Shown here piece by piece: positions 1 to 6,143 of a DNA stretch of 6,849 nucleotides. The notes under the pieces were generated by a model, which saw only the letters and a list, made by a program, of their open reading frames with translations, did not search any database and had not been told where the DNA came from. This DNA is from Anaerolineae bacterium. GTDB lineage: Bacteria; Chloroflexota; Anaerolineae; Anaerolineales; Villigracilaceae. The stretch covers positions 18,539 to 25,387 of the forward strand of contig DNDO01000233.1 in NCBI GenBank assembly GCA_003484265.1, written 5' to 3'. The stretch's first letter is position 1. Each line of letters opens with the position of its first letter. The position numbers and the translations under genes are program-made.

Positions 1-2
1 GC

Positions 3-155
3 CGTTTGGGGATTCGTCCCGCGCGCGTCTATCTGGTCAAGCCACGGACGATTCCCAGGACCCATAACGGGAAGATACAACATGTCATGTTGAGGGAGAT
101 GTATGTGAGCGGATCATTGCGAAGGGAGGGATTGATTCTGTACCCTGATTATTAA
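3..155 (+). CDS. C-terminal end of an AMP-forming acyl ligase (acyl-CoA synthetase or fatty acyl-AMP ligase), partial
   Basis: Only the last 50 codons are in the window; the 5' part lies beyond the left edge. The open frame ends at TAA 153-155. The peptide contains PRTHNGKIQH (codons 57-83), which matches the C-terminal A10 signature of the ANL adenylating superfamily (P-[RK]-T-x-x-G-K-[IV]). Its lysine, encoded at 72-74, would be the residue that contacts substrate during adenylation. After it come a short helical stretch (VMLREMYVSGSL) and a tail ending LILYPDY. The preceding VYLVKPRTI strand and the HNGKIQH spelling resemble fatty acyl-AMP ligases of lipid or polyketide pathways, but that subgroup call is inference. 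The stop overlaps the convergent exporter gene's stop by 2 nt within the TTAA at 152-155, so the two transcripts run into each other with no visible terminator. The family assignment is fairly secure; substrate cannot be judged. Confidence 0.8.
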   Translation, partial: RLGIRPARVYLVKPRTIPRTHNGKIQHVMLREMYVSGSLRREGLILYPDY

Positions 156-760
156 CTGTTTATCCCCAACCACAATTGATACAAACCAAAACAAAATAAC
201 GCAATTGTGGAAATGCCAAGCAGGGCGCGGCTGAACTTTGGTCCCAGTTGACGAGCTGAACCAAAGACAAAAATGATCGCGGCCAACCCCATTGTAATGG
301 TTACATAGAAACCTGCCAGAAAACCAGCGCCGTTGATCGGCGATTCAAGCCAGCCTTTGAGCAGGATGGGACCTGTGATCAAGCTCCAATACAAATAGGG
401 ACCCGGGCTCAAAATGTTCATCATCGCGGCTCTCAATATGCTTTGACTTGAAATAGATACCGAAACAGGCATGGAAAAATCAAAGTTCATCCATGCCTGA
501 TACGCGCCATACGCCAGATATAAAATAAACACTCCTCCGCCGATGTATAGGAAACGCTGAAACCAAATGGGAATCTGGCTGAGGATGAACAGACACAATG
601 CAATGATCGGTGCGTCACTGACCAAGGGAGCGATAGATGCAATCAGTGTCTTTTTCCAGCCGCGGGCCAAAGATTGTGAGATGAGATATGTTTGAAAGGG
701 ACCTGGTTGCGCGGCGGCGGCGAATCCAAAGCCGATCCCTTGAAGGATGTACAGCCACAT
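152..760 (-). CDS. LysE/RhtB family membrane exporter
   Basis: The 202-residue product has the size and topology of LysE/RhtB-type amino-acid exporters. There are six hydrophobic segments, roughly at residues 3-25, 39-61, 69-89, 110-130, 145-167 and 178-198. The N-terminal QPGPFQTYLISQSLARGW (18-35) corresponds to the family's conserved PGP-containing first helix and loop, followed by an acidic residue in helix 2 (SDAP, 48-51). A second SPGPYLYW (118-125) sits where the family usually has its second conserved proline motif. Known members export lysine, threonine, homoserine or related compounds; the substrate here is unknown. The ATG directly follows the TAA of the upstream ABM-fold gene (TAAATG) and lacks a clear SD, which suggests translational coupling. 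It is the last gene of the minus-strand cluster. Its placement downstream of a homocysteine methyltransferase makes an amino acid or a toxic intermediate a reasonable substrate guess, but this is inference. Confidence 0.85.
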   Translation of the reverse strand: MWLYILQGIGFGFAAAAQPGPFQTYLISQSLARGWKKTLIASIAPLVSDAPIIALCLFILSQIPIWFQRFLYIGGGVFILYLAYGAYQAWMNFDFSMPVSVSISSQSILRAAMMNILSPGPYLYWSLITGPILLKGWLESPINGAGFLAGFYVTITMGLAAIIFVFGSARQLGPKFSRALLGISTIALFCFGLYQLWLGINS

Positions 761-1066
761 TTACGAGTGACCCACTACTTCGTAATGTACGACATTTGGC
801 TCGAACTCAAGCAGGAAGTCCTTGTCTTCGGGGTAATACCTGGCGACTTCCACATCCTCGCCTGCAAAACCCTTGATCGAATCCAGATCCTTCCAGAACG
901 TAAGCGTTATGAAGTGTGTAATGTCGCCTTCCGTCCGTTGGAGGATGTGGACGCTGATGTTGCCTTCGACAGACTGATAATCCGGGATGGCGCGCGAGTT
1001 CACGAATTCCCTATATGCCTGTGCCTTTGACGTCGGCACACGTCCGTGCCACATTCTTGTGATCAT
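761..1066 (-). CDS. ABM-fold (antibiotic biosynthesis monooxygenase-like) small protein
   Basis: This 101-residue protein looks like the dimeric alpha/beta-barrel ABM superfamily. A first strand (MITRMWHGRV, 1-10) is followed by a helix (SKAQAYREFVNSRAIPDY, 13-30) and a strand with the typical GNISVHILQR (35-44). Next come ITHFITLTFWKDLDSIKGFAG (49-69) and a C-terminal segment rich in acidic and aromatic residues (ARYYPEDKDFLLEFEP, 75-90). The W-x-x-x-x-x-I-x-x-F-A-G pattern is common in this superfamily. Members include quinone-forming monooxygenases and haem-degrading enzymes, but many are uncharacterised, so no reaction is assigned. No signal peptide or membrane segment is seen, so it should be cytosolic. 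The start is supported by GAGGAG (1073-1078) six bases upstream of the ATG. The gene lies 3 nt after the flavoprotein gene and abuts the exporter gene, so it is translated from the same mRNA. Confidence 0.72.
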   Translation of the reverse strand: MITRMWHGRVPTSKAQAYREFVNSRAIPDYQSVEGNISVHILQRTEGDITHFITLTFWKDLDSIKGFAGEDVEVARYYPEDKDFLLEFEPNVVHYEVVGHS

Positions 1067-1069
1067 TCC

Positions 1070-1567
1070 CTACTCCTCTTCGAATGTAAACTTTGTCGGA
1101 TTCTCGTAAAACGTCGTCCATGCGAGGCATTGCCGCGGAGTGAAGACATACAATCCTCCTTCGTCCCATTGGTTCGGTTCAGGCGAATATCCCTGGTCGG
1201 CGTATTTTTTAGTCATAGCTTTGGAGAGACGTTCTGCAAATTCAGGAGATGGCTTGTCCGCTGGTCTGGAAATTCCCTCCATGATGACAACTTTGTATCC
1301 GCTTTCAAGGTGAAGCGATACGTGCGGATTCCCGATGATATTTCGTGAGTGCCTCGTCCCTGGACTTCCATCGTAGTATAGCTTGTTGTCCATGAATGCG
1401 CCCCAGCGCGGCACAACATGCGGTCTGCCGTCAGGACGCACAGAAGAAATCCAATAGTTTTCAGATGATGTCATTTGTTCAGTGACCCACTCCCAGTCCA
1501 GGAAGGAGACGGGTTTGTCGACATATCCCTTTGGAAACATCGGGCGGGAGACTTTTGGTGTCTGCAT
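1070..1567 (-). CDS. Pyridoxamine 5'-phosphate oxidase-like split-barrel flavoprotein
   Basis: The 165-residue product fits the PNPOx-like FMN/F420-binding split barrel. Its core begins with NYWISSVRPDGRPHVVPRWG (37-56), the usual 'xTxRPDGRPHxxPxW' strand pair, then NKLYYDGSPGTRHSRNI (61-77), in which basic residues typically contact flavin phosphate. NPHVSLHLESG (80-90) and VVIMEGISRP (93-102) follow. A shorter C-terminal part with LYVFTPRQCLAWTTF (139-153) closes the barrel. It is shorter than true PdxH and lacks an obvious PdxH C-terminal substrate signature, so a vitamin B6 role is unlikely; FMN, haem or F420 are all possible cofactors. The start was set at ATG 1565-1567 because GGAGG (1575-1579) is 7 nt upstream. 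A TTG six bases earlier is only 1 nt from that SD. The ATG lies 2 nt after the dehydrogenase's TGA, indicating tight coupling. Confidence 0.82.
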   Translation of the reverse strand: MQTPKVSRPMFPKGYVDKPVSFLDWEWVTEQMTSSENYWISSVRPDGRPHVVPRWGAFMDNKLYYDGSPGTRHSRNIIGNPHVSLHLESGYKVVIMEGISRPADKPSPEFAERLSKAMTKKYADQGYSPEPNQWDEGGLYVFTPRQCLAWTTFYENPTKFTFEEE

Positions 1568-1569
1568 AT

Positions 1570-2604
1570 TCAATCCTCCGGCGCGATCACAACGCGCACA
1601 TCGTTCGTGAAATTTTCAAGTTCATCGAGGCGTTGATTGATCTTATCCGCATCCAATGGAATTACATTCGAAACAACGCGCGACGTATCCAGTATTTTTC
1701 GGCGAGCCATATCCACCAGCAGAGGCAGTTCGCTCAATAGATGGTCGTTCGAGCCGATGATCTCCGCCTCCTTGCCGAGCACCTGCATGTAAGTGTTGAC
1801 CTCGATGGGTTGTTGATTTAACCCAACCATCACAGCACGACCCAGATTGCCGACACACTCAATGGATTGCTCCATCGTCTTGCGCGTGCCGATCATCTCA
1901 AGTGAAACGTCCACGCCCTTGCCCTTCGTCAACTTGCGGATCTCCTCCACGGCATCCACACGGTCCGCATCAATTGGGATGGCGTTATATTCAGATGACA
2001 TCTCGAGTTTATCCTGTTTGATGTCCACCGCGAAGACCTCGACCGCGCCCATCGCTTTTGCCAACTGTATGGCGGACATGCCGAGTCCTCCCACGCCGAA
2101 AACTGCCACCGTTTCCCCAGCCTTGACCCGTCCCTTATGCAGCGCATGGAACGCCGTCGCCGATGCGCACATCAGGGTGGCGCCCTCTTCAAAAGGAATC
2201 TCATCTGGAAGCGGGATCGCATTCCGCGCAGGCACAGCCACATATTGTGCGTAACCCCCATCCACATGATGACCGAGCATCTTCACCTTGTCGCAGAATT
2301 GTTCGTTGCCTGATTTGCAGTAATGACATTCCCCGCATGTAATGTTGTAATGCAAACAGACTCGGTCTCCCGCTCTGACGCTTGTCACCTCCTTCCCGAT
2401 CCACTCCACTTCGCCAGCCACTTCATGCCCCAATGTGATCGGCATCATGCCCATGGACGAGCGTCCTGCGCGATAATGCGCGTCTGAGTGACAGATCCCC
2501 GCCGCACGGACGCGTACGAGGATGTCGTTCTCGCCGATGCTTGGGATGGGGATTTCTTGAAATTCGAGCGGCTTGCCTGCCTCTAACATGCGGATGGATT
2601 TCAT
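1570..2604 (-). CDS. Zinc-dependent alcohol dehydrogenase (MDR family)
   Basis: At 344 residues this is a standard-length medium-chain zinc alcohol dehydrogenase, oxidising an alcohol with NAD(P)+ or running in reverse. The catalytic zinc ligands are visible: C38 in GICHSDAHYRAG, H60-E61 in GHEVAGEV, and C146 in the LMCASATAFHAL helix. The structural zinc lobe has all four cysteines (C90, C93, C96, C104) in CGECHYCKSGNEQFC. The Rossmann motif GVGGLG occupies 170-175, and the acidic D194 at the end of the second strand (VFAVDI) favours NAD+ over NADP+. All key residues are present, so the enzyme should be active; substrate cannot be read from sequence. The ATG is preceded by AGAGG (2611-2615) at 6 nt. 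There are 44 nt after the methyltransferase stop and only 2 nt before the flavoprotein ATG. It is the central, largest enzyme of the cluster. Confidence 0.93.
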   Translation of the reverse strand: MKSIRMLEAGKPLEFQEIPIPSIGENDILVRVRAAGICHSDAHYRAGRSSMGMMPITLGHEVAGEVEWIGKEVTSVRAGDRVCLHYNITCGECHYCKSGNEQFCDKVKMLGHHVDGGYAQYVAVPARNAIPLPDEIPFEEGATLMCASATAFHALHKGRVKAGETVAVFGVGGLGMSAIQLAKAMGAVEVFAVDIKQDKLEMSSEYNAIPIDADRVDAVEEIRKLTKGKGVDVSLEMIGTRKTMEQSIECVGNLGRAVMVGLNQQPIEVNTYMQVLGKEAEIIGSNDHLLSELPLLVDMARRKILDTSRVVSNVIPLDADKINQRLDELENFTNDVRVVIAPED

Positions 2605-2648
2605 CGATTGCCTCTATGTAATCGCAGGAGCGGAGAAATGCTCCACCT

Positions 2649-3590
2649 CTACGTGTGATTTCTTGCCCAATTTGCAATAACAGAAATATCCTCCGGCGAT
2701 GTCCTGCAACAACCGCCGATCATGCGCGCGCCTGCTTCGTACCATTCTTTTGCATCTTCGCCGAACGAATGTGACACAGGGTCGCCGTTCCAATCGTTCT
2801 TTTCAGCATTAAATGATTCACCAGAGTTGGGATACACTAGGATCGGCTTTGACGTTACTTTCTTTGCTTCACGCACCAACGAGTGGATATATCTCGGCGA
2901 TGTGCAATTGATTCCGACGGCTGCGATCTGCGGATTGGTTTCCAGATCTTTTACGCAATCTGCAAATAGCTGTCCTTCAGAAACATGCGTCCCGTCACGG
3001 CAGCTGAAACTGAACCAGGCTGTGATGTTGGGATATTCCCGCAGTAGCTTCGATAACGCCTGTGCTTCGATGAGACAGGGGATGGTTTCGCATGCAAGAA
3101 TGTCAGCCCCTGCTTCGATCAACGCCCTCATGCGCTGACGATGAAAATCCATCAACTCTGTTTCAGTCAGTCCGTAATTTCCGCGATACTCGGAGCCGTC
3201 CGCGAGGTACGCGCCGTAAGGTCCCACCGATGCAGCGACGAAAGGTTTTGATCTTCCAACGCGATTGCCCTTGTCGTTCCAAAATTCATCCCGTGCTTCG
3301 ATTGCGAGCCTCACGGATTTTTTGATGAGGTCAATCGCCTCGGCTTCGTTCAATCCCCGTGTCATGAAACCTTCGACAGTGGCTTGATAACTTGCCGTAA
3401 TGGCGCAGTCTGCGCCTGCTTTGAAGTAATCGTAATGGAGTTGTTTGATGGCTTCGGGTTTTTCGAGCAGAATCTTTGCAGACCATAGGTCATCTTTCAG
3501 GTCGTACCCGCGGCGTTCCAGTTCGGTGGCGAGAGCCCCGTCGATGACCAGGACAGGTTGAATTTCCAGTATCGAAGCGATGAGGTTCAT
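2649..3590 (-). CDS. mmuM: Homocysteine S-methyltransferase (MmuM-like)
   Basis: The protein closely follows Escherichia coli MmuM as I remember it. It transfers a methyl group from S-methylmethionine or S-adenosylmethionine to homocysteine, giving methionine. Family hallmarks, numbered from the chosen start, are DGALATELERRG (17-28), AITASYQAT (63-71), SVGPYGAYLADGSEYRG (121-137), ACETIP (166-171), VGINC (225-229), VYPNSGE (252-258) and GGCCRT (292-297). C229, C294 and C295 are the three zinc thiolates that activate homocysteine, and all are present. The enzyme is cytosolic and needs no folate or cobalamin. I chose ATG 3588-3590 (313 aa) because MN followed by a short helix fits homologues. 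ATG 3606-3608 (319 aa) is also in frame, but it touches the U-tract of the terminator just upstream. Neither start has a recognisable SD. It is the first gene of the five-gene cluster. Confidence 0.92.
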   Translation of the reverse strand: MNLIASILEIQPVLVIDGALATELERRGYDLKDDLWSAKILLEKPEAIKQLHYDYFKAGADCAITASYQATVEGFMTRGLNEAEAIDLIKKSVRLAIEARDEFWNDKGNRVGRSKPFVAASVGPYGAYLADGSEYRGNYGLTETELMDFHRQRMRALIEAGADILACETIPCLIEAQALSKLLREYPNITAWFSFSCRDGTHVSEGQLFADCVKDLETNPQIAAVGINCTSPRYIHSLVREAKKVTSKPILVYPNSGESFNAEKNDWNGDPVSHSFGEDAKEWYEAGARMIGGCCRTSPEDISVIANWARNHT

Positions 3591-3609
3591 AGTCCGCGAG
3601 GATACCATT

Positions 3610-3645
3610 AAACAAAAAACGGACAGTAACCTATTTACTGTCCGT
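3610..3645 (-). terminator. Rho-independent terminator ahead of the mmuM gene
   Basis: A perfect 11-bp inverted repeat, ACGGACAGTAA (3619-3629) against TTACTGTCCGT (3635-3645), encloses a 5-nt loop. On the minus strand the stem is followed by TTTTTTGTTT, a classic U-tract; the + strand has no such run after the stem. It therefore terminates leftward transcription coming from the small membrane-protein gene, whose stop lies 20 nt upstream. It ends within a few bases of the mmuM start region, so it could also act as an attenuator for the cluster. Confidence 0.9.
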
Positions 3646-3665
3646 TCATGGACGTTGGTATTCTG

Positions 3666-4067
3666 TTATTTGCCCCTGCCGCCGAGCCAGCCCGCACCAA
3701 CAACCAGAATGCTGACAGGCAGGGCGTTGAGATCGAATAGGTTCGTGAAGCTAGATGCGGTATGAACAAGCCCGCCCAGCAAGCCTACAGCCAATGCATT
3801 GATCGACGGAGCGCTTTCAACGCGGCGAGCGATATGCCTCGCGCCGAGAAAAGTGAATAAGATAAGGAAGATCGAACCTAGCAGCGGGGCATATTGGTTC
3901 GCAAAGGCAGTGATCATTTCCGGGTCGGGTGCGCCGCGTGCCTGAAACCCAAGATAGGTGGCGTAGACCGTGACAACGAGGGTTATAGTTAAAAATGCGA
4001 CAACAAATACAATAATGGTGGTCAGAACCACTCGCCCCCATTTGATTTGCGAAAGTTGATCTGCCAT
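3666..4067 (-). CDS. Small four-helix membrane protein, unknown function
   Basis: I do not recognise this 133-residue protein. It begins with a short polar, mildly basic stretch (MADQLSQIKWGR). Four hydrophobic segments follow, roughly at 13-39, 59-77, 88-106 and 114-130, the last ending in the glycine-rich basic tail GWLGGRGK. The loop after helix 1 carries RGAPDPEM and a basic patch ARHIARRVES (76-85) lies between helices 2 and 3. Small glycine-rich helices (AVGLLGGL, 93-100) suggest close helix packing. No catalytic motif is seen, and the even helix number would put both termini on the same side. The start is strong: AGGAG (4075-4079) lies 7 nt before the ATG. It appears monocistronic, with a TATAAT box upstream and a terminator downstream. 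It is a real gene by these signals; function is open. Confidence 0.75.
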   Translation of the reverse strand: MADQLSQIKWGRVVLTTIIVFVVAFLTITLVVTVYATYLGFQARGAPDPEMITAFANQYAPLLGSIFLILFTFLGARHIARRVESAPSINALAVGLLGGLVHTASSFTNLFDLNALPVSILVVGAGWLGGRGK

Positions 4068-4101
4068 TTGTTTTCTCCTTTTGATAGTTAATACTCTTTA
4101 C

Positions 4102-4126
4102 GCTGAAAAGATGCAAAAGTTTCAGC
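4102..4126 (-). promoter_or_regulatory. 5'-leader hairpin of the membrane-protein gene
   Basis: GCTGAAA (4102-4108) and TTTCAGC (4120-4126) form a 7-bp perfect inverted repeat with an 11-nt loop. If transcription starts about 7-8 nt downstream of the TATAAT box, this hairpin would sit at the very 5' end of the mRNA, a position known to stabilise transcripts in bacteria. There is no U-tract, so it is not a terminator. Its role as a stabiliser or operator is inference. Confidence 0.35.
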
Positions 4127-4133
4127 TTGATTT

Positions 4134-4139
4134 ATTATA
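4134..4139 (-). promoter_or_regulatory. TATAAT -10 box for the membrane-protein gene
   Basis: The minus strand reads TATAAT exactly at this site, 67 nt before the ATG of the four-helix protein. With a 17-nt spacer the -35 hexamer would be TTTTCC (4157-4162), which matches consensus poorly. The promoter call therefore rests on the perfect -10 box, its position, and the AT-rich surroundings. Confidence 0.5.
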
Positions 4140-4249
4140 TCGAAAACAGACAGGCAGGAAAACATATCTCACCCCCTAATGCATTCAGCCACGGATTTCA
4201 CGAATTGGCAGGGATCAACTATGTTTACAAGGAGTTACCCTGACATTGA

Positions 4250-5566
4250 TCATGGACTCCATTGCAGTTTATCAAGACGGAAGTCTGTTGTGGATCTGCC
4301 TGTTGGCAGGTCTGATAGTAAAAATGGAATTGGGGCAGCAGATGTCGGAGTTACGTCATTAAGATCGAGGACAAACACCTGTTTGTTGCTGATATACGCG
4401 AGACAGTTCCCGTCCGCTGAGACGGTGGGGGCGTGGGCTGAGTCCGCAACTTTGACCATGCCGCTCCCATCCGCATACGCGAAATAGACAGCGCGGTCTG
4501 CGGCGTTTCGACCAAATTCAAAGATGAGTTTTGTCCCATCTTGTGACCAACTCAGATTGGCCATATCCGGGAGGGATGATCCTGACCCTTTGGGAATAGG
4601 CAGGGTTGCCAGTATTGTTTTGTCCTCCGATGAAAATCCTTGTGCCACCAGGCGGGCTTCGCCCAGACTCCGATCCATTTCAAAGTAGGCAAGACGCGAT
4701 CCATCCCGTGAAACTGCAAACCCACTTTCGTCTTCGACGAGTTTGCCTGTCTGCCTGATCTGCAGGTCATTCAACGTCACTTCGAATAGACCGTAAGATG
4801 ATGTGTTGGAACCAGGAAATATTAAGCTTTTATTGTCTGGTGCGAATTGGGGAGTGCCGATCATATACATGCCAAGCATGACCTCTTTCAAGCCGCTTCC
4901 ATCAGCATTGACCAGATAAACAACCGAATTATTTTGTACTGACCATGTAAGAAGCTGTTTCCCGTCGTGTGACCAGGTAACGTCCATTAAATAACCTAAT
5001 GGCGATTCAGAGAGAACTGGTTGAAGTGAAGAGCCAGCCGAGTCTGTCAGGTAGATATTCCCGCTTCCCGTTGTAGTCCCGACAATTGCCAGGCGGCTTC
5101 CGTCAGGTGACCACGAGAAGGAGCGCAATTCACCGATGGTTTTATCTCCATCCAAGGGTATAAATGCAGATTTGTCTTCATTGGTCATCGATACGGAAAA
5201 TCCATGCGCAGCCGCCAGTGGACCCTCGCAAATATTTCCCTGCCTAACGCTGCGTTCAAAACTTTCAACCAAGGTCGCTGAATTTGGTGCTGCGGGACCG
5301 ATCTGTTCTGGCCGTGCGAATGATTGGATCGTCCAGTTCAGTATAGCGAATCCGACAATGGCAAAGACTCCCCATGACATAGTCAAGATGAGTTTTGATG
5401 GCCAGCTTTTAACAGGCTTGGATTTATTTTCGTATGTGTCCATAAGTTGCGACTCCAACGTCCATTGAAAGGCTTGCGGCACTTTCATGTTTTCTGATAC
5501 TGCGTTCAATTTTTCGGCAACGGATCGTTCGCCGGCGGGGAGTTGGTCGAAGATTTCTTTATTCAT
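4250..5566 (-). CDS. Membrane-anchored PD40/TolB-like propeller protein, probable anti-sigma partner
   Basis: The 438-residue product has a cytoplasmic N-terminus of about 58 residues, one membrane helix (59-80, within LILTMSWGVFAIVGFAIL) and a large outside domain. The latter carries six PD40-type 'xxxSxDGxxL' motifs: SFSWSPDGSRL (149-159), DVTWSHDGKQL (195-205), PQFAPDNKSL (239-248), FAVSRDGSRL (283-292), NLSWSQDGTKL (337-347) and PTVSADGNCL (380-389). The C-terminal KLQWSP may begin or close a further blade, so a six- to seven-bladed beta-propeller like that of TolB is expected. Just upstream and overlapping is an ECF sigma gene, so the cytoplasmic tail is probably an anti-sigma segment. 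It lacks the HxxxCxxC zinc anti-sigma motif. Two outside cysteines (C113, C388) could form a disulfide. I chose ATG 5564-5566 (8-nt overlap, ATGAATAA); ATG 5573-5575 adds three residues. The anti-sigma role is inferred from context and topology. Confidence 0.82.
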   Translation of the reverse strand: MNKEIFDQLPAGERSVAEKLNAVSENMKVPQAFQWTLESQLMDTYENKSKPVKSWPSKLILTMSWGVFAIVGFAILNWTIQSFARPEQIGPAAPNSATLVESFERSVRQGNICEGPLAAAHGFSVSMTNEDKSAFIPLDGDKTIGELRSFSWSPDGSRLAIVGTTTGSGNIYLTDSAGSSLQPVLSESPLGYLMDVTWSHDGKQLLTWSVQNNSVVYLVNADGSGLKEVMLGMYMIGTPQFAPDNKSLIFPGSNTSSYGLFEVTLNDLQIRQTGKLVEDESGFAVSRDGSRLAYFEMDRSLGEARLVAQGFSSEDKTILATLPIPKGSGSSLPDMANLSWSQDGTKLIFEFGRNAADRAVYFAYADGSGMVKVADSAHAPTVSADGNCLAYISNKQVFVLDLNDVTPTSAAPIPFLLSDLPTGRSTTDFRLDKLQWSP

Positions 5567-6125
5567 GGTCCACATCCAATGTGATCGAGGAGCGCATGCG
5601 CAGGTCTTGCAGTCCGCGCGAGATGAGCATCTTTACGGCGGCTTCGCTTTTGCCAAGCACATCGCCCGCTTCACGAAAACTGAGTCCGCTGAAGAAGCAT
5701 AGGATGAGCGCTTCAGCGCGGTCACTGCTGAGTTGTTTGAGGGCGTTGATGATCTGAGTCCGCTCCAGGCGTTGAAAAGCTGACTTGTCCGTAGGCAGGC
5801 TCGAGGTTGGGATGTGAAGCGCCGCGTCCAGCGGGACCTCGGGTTTGCGTCTGCGAAAATGTCTGGCGCGTAGTCTGAGAGCGATTCCTATAATCCACGA
5901 GATATACGAAGCCGTGCCGCGATAGGAGTTGATACCTTCCAGCGCCGCCATGAAGGTTTGCGAGGTCAGGTCTTCGGCGTCCTTTTCGTCCCCCGTGTGC
6001 GCGAGGTGGTAGCGATAGACGCTCGTGACGTGGCGGCGGTATAGCTCGGCAAAGGCTTCAGGCTCGGAGCGGGCGAGACGCGCGAGGCTTGCATCGTCCA
6101 TGGACGAAAGGTTGGAGCTATTCAT
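5559..6125 (-). CDS. ECF-type RNA polymerase sigma factor (sigma-70 family)
   Basis: The 188-residue product has the two-domain ECF layout. Sigma region 2 spans about 24-93 (AFAELYRRHVTSVYRYH, then DEKDAEDLTSQTFMAAL, which matches the core-binding and -10 recognition helices). A variable linker of about 30 residues follows, then region 4 at about 124-177 with the helix-turn-helix SFREAGDVLGKSEAAVKMLISR (149-170), which would read the -35 element. There is no extra C-terminal domain. I placed the start at ATG 6123-6125. An in-frame ATG at 6264-6266 would add 47 residues that are simply the translation of a palindromic repeat and look unlike any sigma region. ATG 6099-6101 (180 aa) is a further alternative. 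The best SD, AGGAG (6141-6145), is about 15 nt from the chosen ATG, so the start is uncertain. The gene overlaps the propeller gene by 8 nt, indicating coupled synthesis of sigma and its regulator. Confidence 0.9.
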   Translation of the reverse strand: MNSSNLSSMDDASLARLARSEPEAFAELYRRHVTSVYRYHLAHTGDEKDAEDLTSQTFMAALEGINSYRGTASYISWIIGIALRLRARHFRRRKPEVPLDAALHIPTSSLPTDKSAFQRLERTQIINALKQLSSDRAEALILCFFSGLSFREAGDVLGKSEAAVKMLISRGLQDLRMRSSITLDVDHE

Positions 6126-6133
6126 AAAAGTGT

Positions 6134-6143
6134 GAGACGTCTC
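6134..6143. promoter_or_regulatory. 10-bp perfect palindrome GAGACGTCTC before the sigma gene
   Basis: GAGACGTCTC reads the same on both strands and lies 8 nt upstream of the chosen sigma ATG. On the minus strand it overlaps the only SD-like sequence in the leader (AGGAGACGTCTC). It could be a repressor site, or a small RNA fold affecting ribosome access. A 10-bp palindrome may also occur by chance, so the call is tentative. Confidence 0.3.

Noticed and set aside
692..1030. Rightward 112-codon frame across the ABM-fold and exporter genes
   Set aside because: It is antisense to two genes with clear family features and tight operon spacing, and its product shows no recognisable pattern.
1847..2254. 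Rightward 135-codon frame inside the alcohol dehydrogenase
   Set aside because: It is a mirror frame of a dehydrogenase with all zinc and Rossmann motifs intact; composition is serine/threonine/alanine-rich as expected for a shadow frame.
2722..3138. Rightward 138-codon frame inside the mmuM gene
   Set aside because: It is opposite a gene with every family motif, has no SD or domain, and is best explained as codon-bias shadow.
4207..4252. Possible terminator after the propeller gene (GATCAA/TTGATC and CAGGG/CCCTG pairs)
   Set aside because: The pairings are short, interrupted and compete with each other, and no U-tract follows on the minus strand.
4252..4362. Rightward 36-codon frame beginning at ATG 4252-4254 with AAGGAG upstream
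   Set aside because: The AAGGAG is about 17 nt from the ATG, too distant, and the frame is antisense to the propeller gene's end.
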